The notes under the pieces are model-generated. The model saw nothing but the letters and a program-made list of their open reading frames with translations. It ran no database searches and was not told where the DNA came from. Source: Phytophthora hibernalis (lineage: Eukaryota > Oomycota > Peronosporomycetes > Peronosporales > Peronosporaceae). From it: a stretch of 64,000 nucleotides of DNA. The position numbers and the translations under genes were made by a program. The stretch spans positions 62,001 through 126,000 of the forward strand of contig JAAKBF010000105.1 of assembly GCA_012656075.1 (NCBI GenBank), given 5' to 3'. This document shows positions 37,701 to 45,340 of this stretch, piece by piece; the first letter of the stretch is position 1, and each line of letters starts with the position of its first letter.

Positions 37701-39270
37701 TGCTCGACCACGCTTCGTCGCGCGAGCACCGGCTCTAGCGACTTGTCCAGCACGAGCTGACCCAGCATCGACGCCTTGCGTAGTGGGAGACCCTGCTCGA
37801 CCACGCTTTGGTGCGCGAGCACCGGCTCTAGCGACTTGTCCAGCGCGAGCAGACCCAGCATCGACGCCTTGCGTAGTGGGAGACCCTGCTACTCATCGTT
37901 GCGCGAGCACCGGCTCTAGCGACTTGTCCTGCGCGAGCTGACCCAGCATCGACGCCTTGCGTAGTGGGAGACCCTGCTTGACAACACTTCGTCACGCGAG
38001 CACTGGCTTCAGCGACTTGTCCTGCGCGAGCTGACCCTGCATCGACGCCGTGCGTAGTGGAAGACCCTGCTCGACCACTCTTCGTCGCGTGAGCACCGGC
38101 TCTAGCGACTTGTCCTGCGCGAGCTGACCCAGCATCGACGGCTTGCGTAGTGGGAGACCCTGCTACTCATCGTTGCGCGAGCACCGGCTCTAGCGACTTG
38201 TCCTGCGCGAGCTGACCCAGCATCGACGCCTTGCGTAGTGGGAGACCCTGCTCGACCACGCTTCGTCGCGCGAGCACCGGCTCTAGCGACTTGTCCAGCA
38301 CGAGCTGACCCAGCATCGACGCCTTGCGTAGTGGAAGACCCTGCTCGACCACTCTTCGTCGCGTGAGCACCGGCTCTAGCGACTTGTCCTGCGCGAGCTG
38401 ACCCAGCATCGACGCCTTGCGTAGTGGGAGACCCTGCTACTCATCGTTGCGCGAGCACCGGCTTCAGCGACTTGTCCTGCGTGCGCTGGCCCAGCATCGA
38501 CGCCTTGCATAGTGGGTGACCCTGCTCAACCACTCTTCGTCGCGCGAGCACCGGCTTCAGCAACTTGTCCTGCGCGAGCTGACCCAGCATCGACGCCTTG
38601 CGTAGTGGAAGACCCTGCTCGACCACTCTTCGTCGCGCGAGCATCGGCTCTAGCGACTTGTCCTGCGCGAGCACCGGCTCTAGCTACTTGTCCTGTGCGA
38701 GCTGGCCCAGCATCGACGCCTTGCATAGTGGGAGACCCTGCTCGACCACTCTTCGTCGCGCGAGCACCGGCTCAAGCGACTTGGCCTGCGCGAGCACCGG
38801 CTCTAGCGACTTGTCCTGCGCGAGCTGACCCAGCATCGACGCCTTGCGTAGTGGGAGACCCTGCTCGACCACGCTTCGTCGCGCGAGCACCGGCTCTAGC
38901 GACTTGTCCAGCACGAGCTGACCCAGCATCGACGCCTTGCGTAGTGGGAGACCCTGCTCGACCACGCTTTGGTGCGCGAGCACCGGCTCTAGCGACTTGT
39001 CCAGCGCGAGCAGACCCAGCATCGACGCCTTGCGTAGTGGGAGACCCTGCTACTCATCGTTGCGCGAGCACCGGCTCTAGCGACTTGTCCTGCGCGAGCT
39101 GACCCAGCATCGACGCCTTGCGTAGTGGAAGACCCTGCTCGACCACGCTTCGTCGCGCGAGCACCGGCTCTAGCGACTTGTCCTGCGCGAGCTGACCCAA
39201 CATCGACGCCTTGCGTAGTGGGAGACCCTGCTCGACCACTCTTCGTTGCGCGAGCACCGGCTCCAGCGAC
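19730..39270 (-). repeat. 19.5-kb minisatellite array of 93-bp units within the pol gene of element 2
   Basis: About 210 head-to-tail units. The commonest is 93 bp; a second class, recognised by TACTCATCGTTGCGCGAGC, is 5 bp shorter (88 bp). Most differences fall at a few positions: GCTTTGGTGCG or GCTTCGTCGCG, TCCAGCGCG, TCCAGCACG or TCCTGCGCG, GACGCCTTG or GACGGCTTG. On the minus strand a 93-bp unit encodes 31 residues as MLGQLAQDKSLEPVLA plus RRSVVEQGLPLRKAS, or in another frame as GSPTTQGVDAGSARAGQ plus VARAGARATKRGRA. On the plus strand it is also open (GDPARPRFGARAPA...). The 88-bp units introduce a TGA and shift the frame. Blocks of many units recur as higher-order repeats. The array lies exactly where gypsy pol has its protease-RT linker. 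Confidence 0.95.
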
Positions 39271-40036
39271 GTGTTATCGCCGGCTCCATGGTTATGAGCG
39301 ACGCTCTCGATCTTGAGAGATCCATGAGCCTCATCGTGAGACACACACGGAACCTCCGTATATTCTCCCGCATCCACCGAAGGCTCTTGAGCTCTCGAAG
39401 ATGCAAGGCACGTGGACGGCAACGCCGTAGGCAGATCGAGTACTTCAGTAGTACCTGCGAAGTGCCGTTCGCCGCGTGGCATGCGATGCTCGTGCACAAA
39501 CCCGTCCTGGGAAGAGGAGGGGACATGACCCGCCAGGGCTCTGTCCGCGAGGGGCTTGTGACTGGCACCGATGGTGCGACTTCTCCAGTCGATTTACGGC
39601 TCGTGCTTTGTCTGCCGAGGATAAGATCGTACCGATCATCCATGCCAAGGATAATGAACGGTTCGACCGAGTTGAAGTCGTCAAACTTGACGTTCAAGGA
39701 TAGAATAACCTTTCGCGTAGACACGATGGACCCAGTCGCCAGGCGAACAGATACATTGGTATTATTCTTAGATGCTTCCGAAGCACTAGCATACAATGCA
39801 CTGTTCTTGGCCACACTGGACTTCGTCGCGAAGTTGTAGGACGCTCCCGAATCAATCAGGATCGTCAGCGGTTCGTCGTACCCTTTTACGCTGGCCGTGA
39901 CAACCACGAGGTTAGACCGCGCGGCGGCCACGGAGAGACACAACCGTGTCATCCCAGGGACTTGCTCTCCAGGAGGCGGAGGTGGCAGAGCCACCGACCT
40001 CGAGGAGGAGCGAAGTCTCCCAGCAGGGCGTCCCAC
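39271..40036 (-). CDS. Element 2 aspartic protease
   Basis: Minus-strand frame with VVVTASVKGYDEPLTILIDS followed by GASYNFA: the D-S-G active site and flap region of a retropepsin. GMDDRYDLILG closes the fold. Further on, another frame gives HEP, IDWRSRTIGASHKPLADR and GHVPSSSQDGFVHEHRM, the usual post-protease linker of this gypsy family, with a frame change near 39620 and a TAA where Trp is expected. The linker runs through AHNHGAGDN directly into the repeat array (SLEPVLAQRRVVEQ). The frame is the same as that of gag, separated by one TAG (40037-40039). Confidence 0.85.
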
Positions 40037-41095
40037 CTACTGGGAGTTGTCGTTTTCCGACCCCGCAGATTCGATCATGTTAAGGGACGGCAGAGCCGCC
40101 TTGGCCTTGCCTATCTTCCACGGGTTCGTTGGACAGTTCCGACGGAAGTGGCCAAGCTGGTTGCATCAAAGCAACGACCACTCGCGCGTTGGTTACGCTG
40201 AGGTCGGGCCGACTCAGCCGACGAGATCTCCATGGGAGTGAGACCGTCGTTGACCGTGTCCGAGCGGCCTGCATACCCCTGCGCCGAGCGCACGCAATGA
40301 TCTTCCAGCGTGGCGACATGCACCGCACCGTTGAAAGACGTCGGCTGTCTGCAGAAGAGCTCCGTCCGGACCGGACCCGGCCGAACGCCGTCCATGAAGA
40401 CCGTGACCTTGACGTCCTCAGAGAGAGAACGCCCGCCATAGCGGCCTCGAGGTTTTGCGACTCCATGACGTAGTCTTGAAGCGTACGCTTTCCTTGCTTA
40501 CAGCGCAAAACGAGCAACCGATAGCGGTAGGCCACATTGGCCAAGAGGAAAGTCGAACGCAGCTCTTGTTCCATGAACGCCCACGAGGTGAAATACCCCG
40601 GAGACGACGTCTCTCGTGCCATCGCCCATGCGCGCGCGCCCTCCCAGATTGGAAAGCGCGAAGGCGACTTGAGCCCTGGATTCGTAGATCTGTCCAGCGC
40701 TCAGCGCTATCTCGATCTCTCGAATCCAGAAGACCAGACTGTCTGCTTCTTTGCCGTCAAATGTCGGCACCGACATTTTGACGGGCTTCGTTATTCCTTG
40801 TCGCGCAGCATACGGAGAAGAACCCGGAGGGATCACCTGCGCCGCACTCTGTGCCTCAGCTCGCATTGTCTCGCGAGCAGCTTCCTGCGCTGCAGCGCTC
40901 ACGTGGGCAACCAGCGACGACTCGTATTTGTCGAAGCGTTCCACGCGCGCTCTGTTGCTCCGCAGGCAGGTTGGGGAATCCAGCGAATGCAGCCTCGCCC
41001 AGGAGACTAACCATCTTCTCCAGCGTAGCCCAGTGGGCATCTGAGAGATGAGGAAAGTCCTGCCGGGACGGCAGCCGGCTCCCTAAGTCGACCAT
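40037..41095 (-). CDS. Element 2 gag with CCHC zinc knuckle (frameshifted)
   Basis: Start at 41095 (MVDLGSRLPSRQDF). The capsid-like part reads MSVPTFDGKEADSLVFWIRE and QIYESRAQVAFALSNLGGRA, then FMEQELRSTFLLANVAYRYR, CKQGKRTLQDYVMES and VFMDGVRPGPVRTELF, the retrotransposon-gag pattern. A CCHC knuckle (C-x2-C-N-Q-L-G-H-F-R-R-N-C, about 40170-40130) is interrupted by a lost base. Two frame changes sit in GCGCGC-type runs (near 40955 and 40635) and fit loss of one CG unit; two more fit one-base losses. It ends at TAG 40037-40039, after which protease continues in frame. It would form the virus-like particle. Confidence 0.85.
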
Positions 41096-41140
41096 TCTCA
41101 GAGAGATCTTGATTGTAGTAGTCCGCGCCGGTCGCGGGAG

Positions 41141-41158
41141 TGACTACAAGTGCTACCA
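41141..41158 (-). other. Probable primer-binding site of element 2
   Basis: In element orientation TGGTAGCACTTGTAGTCA starts two bases after the 5' LTR. A TGG start complementary to a tRNA CCA end is expected here. The tRNA was not identified. Confidence 0.5.
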
Positions 41159-41160
41159 GG

Positions 41161-41580
41161 TGTGACGGGGGTCACACGCACCTTAGCTTTAGAGGAAGCG
41201 TTAACGCGCTAACCACAACAGACGCCTAGCGTTGCTGCTGTAAGCTTGCAAAAGCCTGGCCTTCCTGTCCAATATGGCACCGAGTACCAATTGACTTGCG
41301 AACTTCCGGGTTAGAGTTAAACTGATTTATATTAAGAACACTGTTGTAGTTCTAACTACTGCTAACTATCTGCATACTGAATCCCTGTCTAATCTGATCT
41401 GTTCTAATGGGGACCACCCATTTAGATGTACTGCTTTAATACAACTGACGTACCACTTAAGTACGACTGAAGTACGAATTAAGTCCTTGATGTACCACAC
41501 ACCACGCGTGTGACGGACACCAATGGTGTGGACCACATCACAGAGAACAATGGTCGCCCCTGTCAAGTGGCCCCATTACA
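41161..41580 (-). repeat. Element 2 5' LTR
   Basis: 420-bp partner of 14096-14516, followed by the target duplication GCGAC at 41581-41585. Confidence 0.93.
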
Positions 41581-41585
41581 GCGAC
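41581..41585. repeat. Right target-site duplication of element 2 (GCGAC)
   Basis: Identical to 14091-14095. Confidence 0.92.
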
Positions 41586-41718
41586 GACCGGTGGTGCGTC
41601 GGCTAGTACATCTGCGACGGCGACTAACTCTGCGAGCGTGAACGCGAACACTGGGTTGAAGGCCGGCGCGGGCGCTACTTCTCAGAAGGCATACCGCAAG
41701 CTTCGCTCGATGGAGTAA
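41586..41718 (+). pseudogene. 3' half of the split secreted-protein gene
   Basis: Continues the frame of 13677-14095 across the insertion: an S/T/A-rich tail (TGGASASTSATATNSASV) and the C terminus QKAYRKLRSME followed by TAA at 41716-41718. The same kind of tail ends the other family members at 42803, 44926 and 58402. Separated from its promoter and signal peptide by 27.5 kb, it is not expected to be expressed as the original protein. Confidence 0.88.
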
Positions 41719-42802
41719 AGTGGATCGCGTCCACATCTGAACAGCTTCGCGCCTTTCGGTGTTTATGGCAGACAGAATGACCATTTTTTACGTGCTAGCA
41801 CACTGTATTGATAGTGCGCCATCTATGAATTGAAGTTGTACAGAAATATAAGGGGATGTATTTCCTATGATGTTGCTGTACCTTTGTTGCAGTGTCAGCG
41901 GATAATCCCCTCCAGGCAATATATACAACTGGAATATGAAAGCGCTGGCAAAGCCAATTATTTCTAAATGAGATCGTAACAATTTTTTGGCAATACAATA
42001 AATAATTGGGTTTTTCAAGAAATGATTATTGAAAAACCCAATTATTTATTATAATAATTGGGTTTTTCAATAATCATTTCAAGCACCTTGAGTTTAATAT
42101 AATTGGGAAGCGTCAAGGACCTTGACGCTTCCCATATTAAACTCAAGGTGCTTTTATTACTTTATTGGTAAGAAAATTTGGACCTTACAAAATCTAATCA
42201 AATATTTTCTGCAATTACAATAGCTCCACTCTCGTATTGCATTTTTTATTACTGCTGAAAACATCTCGCAATACATTTCAAACTGAAGCGGGTGTTTCAA
42301 TAGTATCCTAGTTCTTGCATTATTCATTAACAATAGGTGAATTATAGTACCGGTACATGCTACTTCGCTTCGCAGTAAGACGACAATAGGTGAGTTACAG
42401 TCCATGTTTACTTCGCTTCACAGTAAGAATTTGATATCGCGGGCAAGCGACGTAAGTAAACATGGACTGGATACACCTACACTGTATCAGTCCATGTTTA
42501 CTTGTAGAAAATGCAAAAAGCTGTATTCCTGAACCCACAAATTAGCCACTGGGCGTTGGTGAGTGTGACTCGGCAAGACAAACAAAGAATCGAGGCTGGC
42601 CAGACTGATGCGGTGATTATAATCGCTGGAGATTTTAATAAAAGCTGATCCTGTATGCACCTATTAATCGTGGCCGCTACCTCAGCAAAAGCAATAGGGC
42701 AAGTTGGCATATCTCACATGTTTGGTTTAGCACTATGTACAACAACTACGATAACACCACTATGACCTCAACAAGAGCAACAGTCAACGAATGACACGGA
42801 TC
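41719..42802. other. AT-rich intergenic region with inverted repeats
   Basis: No coding region is supported. It contains the nested hairpin cluster at 41997-42153 (listed separately), an imperfect tandem repeat beginning ACAATAGGTGA (about 42330 and 42383), and three copies of CAGTCCATGTTTACTT in alternating orientation (about 42398, 42454 inverted, 42488). It looks like accumulated small palindromic elements. Confidence 0.6.
41997..42153. repeat. Nested long palindromes (hairpin cluster)
   Basis: A 21-base arm (41997-42017, AATAAATAATTGGGTTTTTCA) is perfectly complementary to 42030-42050. The same sequence also pairs with 42052-42080. Directly abutting is a second palindrome, 42081-42118 against 42120-42153, with 34 paired bases, one central base and a 4-base bulge. 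These could be ends of a foldback element or MITE. Confidence 0.85.
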
Positions 42803-43509
42803 TTACTCCGAACGAAGATTGCGATACGTCTTCGGAGATGGAGTAGCCGCTCCAGATGTACCCGTGCCGACGGTTCCAGTACCATCAGTTGTTGTCCCAG
42901 TGGTGGAACTGCTTGTCTGGGCGGCACCGGTGGGGGCATTGTTCGCCGTTGTAGCCGTCTTGCCGGAAGTTCCAATACTTCCAGCAGCAGCGGTATCAGG
43001 GATTGTAGCACTCGTGCCGGGCGCGTGAACTGTTCCTGGCCCGTAAAGTCCTGCTCCACCATTTCCAGCGCCAGGAATCATCTTGCTAAGACTGGAGAGA
43101 CCATCGCTACCTCCAGCTCCACCCATGCCAGGAATCATCTTGCTGAAGCTTGAAAGGCCACCGCTACCTCCAGCTCCACCTATACCAGGAATCATCTTGC
43201 CGAAGCTTGAAAGGCCGCCCCGGTGCTGTCGGCACCAGGGATCATGTTGCTGAGACCGGAAAGACCGCCACTTGTTCCAGTGCCGCCCATACCAGGCATC
43301 ATTTTGGTGAGGCCCGAGAGGCCGCCACCCGTGCCTGAGCTTGTTCCAACACCGCCCATACCAGGAATCATCTTGGTCATGTCGGATAAGTCACCGACAC
43401 CGGGGAGGTCACCTCCACTGTAGCCCTCGGCGGCTTCTCGGTCAGCGTGTGCACCACCTGAGACGGCGACGACAGCGACAAGAAGAGCAAATACTTTGGT
43501 AGTAATCAT
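42803..43509 (-). CDS. Secreted glycine/methionine-rich repeat protein of the YRxLR-tail family
   Basis: Start chosen at 43509 (MITTKVFALLVAVVAVSGGA), which gives a textbook signal peptide with cleavage after GGAHA, followed by DREAAE as in the split gene. The longer upstream open frame is not needed. The mature protein has six copies of a unit built on LS-x-KMIPGMGG (DMTKMIPGMGG, GLTKMMPGMGG, GLSNMIPGAD and so on), then a G/T/S-rich tail, ending SPKTYRNLRSE. One frame change near 43215 fits loss of a G from a G run; otherwise the frame is clean, about 235 residues. Function unknown. Secretion is predicted from the leader, and the repeats suggest a structural or surface role. Related gene 44441-44926 points away on the other strand. 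Confidence 0.8.
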
Positions 43510-44440
43510 TGGAGCGTGGTGGGTTCTGCTAAATGTCTTGGCTCGATGAAGAATAGAGTTTCTCGTGCCCGTGCGTTTGTAGATCGTGCGAGCAGATTTG
43601 GAAATGAGCGTAGGAATTCGAGCTGTAAAGAAGTCGGACAACGAGCGGAGAGATAGCTGCATTCCTGGTAAAGGCTCACGGGATAGTGTTCATGGCGTAC
43701 TACTAGGGTCGTGGAAGCTAGACAGGCTGCCATAACTCTTGAGGACCATCTGTAAACGCACTCGTGGTTAATGCGAAGCTCAATGTACGTGATTGCGGGC
43801 ATGAACAACGCTCAGCCCCGCTCTCCGCATCGCCCTATCTTGGTTGTCGATCAATTCATGATGGCGGTCGCCACATGATCTCTTTCTGAGGAAACGGTCC
43901 TTGCTTGTTAGAGCATGAACTTATCCTGCATCTAGTTCGCTGTTCGTATTGCCTCGCTGCACGTGTTGTGCGTGCCCCACACGTGCAATCTTATCGGACT
44001 GATGAAATGAAATATACTGACATTTGTAAGGCCAAAGTTGAAGCTGAGGTTCGCACACGATTTGCATTCGCCCAGACGGGTACTAAATTGTGGTTCACTG
44101 GCCCGTTGCATGTAGCAGCTCAACGAGCCACCCGTTTGCTCGCTACGCATACCGGTACGACGTTAAAGTGACATCATGCTTTCGCGGCTTCACATAGAGC
44201 ATATCCGGGCAGGTATATTTCGCTGCGACCAGCTCACGTTGCGGTGACGGTCTCAAATAACTTGTAGCCGGAGCTCTATGCGCATACGTTCCCACGGCGA
44301 GACGCCTTCAGTCCACTGAAGACCACGTCCTAGTGAAGCCATATTCCATCATTGGGCCATTTCATAGCTCGTTTCCTAATCTACTTCAAGTACTTGATCA
44401 AGTTCCGGTTGCATCAATTGAATCATACACCAATCGAGCA
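43510..44440. other. Shared upstream region of two divergent secreted-family genes
   Basis: About 930 bp between the divergent starts at 43509 and 44441. An 88-codon frame at 43905-44171 has no recognisable features and is probably chance. No promoter element stands out beyond pyrimidine-rich stretches near each start. Confidence 0.4.
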
Positions 44441-44926
44441 ATGGGTCGCAGCAGCAACATCGTCGCGCTACTCGTCGGCATCATGGCTCTATCGGGTGGC
44501 GTGGGCGCGGAACAAGAAGCAGCGCAGACATTTGGCGGTAGACTACCTGGTATGGGTGGGGAATCGGCGGTATCCCCGGCATGAGCGGTGGTGGCATGTC
44601 TGGAATGGGCGGTGGCCTTTCCGGCCTCACTAAGATGATGCCCGGCATCGGCGGCGGCGGTGGCACCTCCGGCATGAGCGGCGGTCTCCTAGCTTGACCA
44701 ACATGATTCCTGGCATGGGTGCTGGTGGTGCCTCTGGTGTGACTAGCTGTCTACCCGACGGCATGAGTGGAGACGCCACCAAAACTACTGCAGGCACTGG
44801 CTTGACTGGACCGGGCTCAGTTCACGCACCTGATCTGCTTGCCGGTGCTGGGACGGCACAGGCGCAGCGGGCACTGCTGGAGCTACTGGCGCAGGCCAGC
44901 AAGCCTACCGCCGTCTTCGCTCGTAG
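44441..44926 (+). CDS. Secreted glycine-rich repeat protein of the YRxLR-tail family
   Basis: ATG 44441 starts a signal peptide (NIVALLVGIMALSGG, cleavage likely after GGVGA) followed by EQEAAQ, matching the DREAAE and KEAAE of its relatives. The body contains GMGG, IPGMSGGGMSGMGG, LTKMMPGIGG and LTNMIPGMGAGG units. Three one-base losses (near 44560, 44690 and 44850) must be allowed. With them the frame runs to a G/A/T-rich tail ending QQAYRRLRS with TAG at 44924-44926, about 162 residues. The alternative reading to 45011 gives a non-homologous tail. Same family and probably same function as 42803-43509; unknown. Confidence 0.72.
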
Positions 44927-45019
44927 CCGCTTTTTGAAATTGAATGTTGAGCATCGTTTACTCGCCTTCGTAACTCGTAGCGAGCTCGTACTACATGTAC
45001 GTATCTGGTAGGTATAATA

Positions 45020-45196
45020 GTTTTCTTTACGTTCGAAAACAGCTATTTTTAAATAACTCTTGTGATATTATTTTTAAATAGCTGTTTTCGAACGTAAAGA
45101 AACTATTTTAAATAGCTGTTTTCGAACGTAAAGAAAACTATATTTAAATAGCTGTTTTCAACGTAAAGAAAACTATTATTAAAATATAATATCACA
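45020..45196. repeat. Small MITE-like palindromic repeat block
   Basis: An 11-bp inverted pair, TGTGATATTAT (45061-45071) and ATAATATCACA (45186-45196), bounds three direct copies of a 34-bp unit (TTTAAATAGCTGTTTTCGAA then CGTAAAGAAAACTA). A fourth, inverted copy lies just outside at about 45020-45054. Structure as in a miniature inverted-repeat element; no coding capacity. Confidence 0.75.
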
Positions 45197-45340
45197 TGAG
45201 CTGTTGTAAATTTCTGATAATGGATTGCAGACTGTCATATCACATAGCAATACCTATCCTATCGCATAATCCGGCAGTTTCGTCATTCGAGCTTCCGCAA
45301 TCCGAGCGACCTTCACTCCGCATTCCGCATTCGTCTTGTC

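Larger units (their letters stand above)
14096..41580 (-). mobile_element. Element 2: 27.5-kb Ty3/gypsy LTR retroelement carrying a giant internal minisatellite
   Basis: Two LTRs (14096-14516 and 41161-41580, about 97 percent identical) with TG/CA ends and a GCGAC target duplication bound one insertion on the minus strand. Reading leftwards from the right LTR: primer site, gag with CCHC knuckle, protease, a 19.5-kb tandem array, RT, RNase H, integrase, chromodomain, polypurine tract, 3' LTR. Without the array the element would be about 8 kb, normal for gypsy. An additional ORF runs antisense from the 3' LTR to about 16703. The integrase lacks the His half of its zinc finger, and the array interrupts pol with stops and frame changes, so this copy is unlikely to move on its own. 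Confidence 0.93.

Noticed and set aside
19730..39270. CRISPR-like array or many small genes in the repeat region
   Set aside because: The units are contiguous without spacers and the organism is eukaryotic. The dozens of open frames on both strands are copies of the same stop-free 93-bp unit, so none is listed as a gene.
43905..44171. 88-codon plus-strand frame between the divergent secreted genes
   Set aside because: No signal peptide, motif or partner, and a length expected by chance.
44694..45011. Alternative C terminus of the secreted gene at 44441
   Set aside because: That frame gives a non-repetitive tail, whereas the frame ending at 44926 restores the family C terminus QQAYRRLRS.
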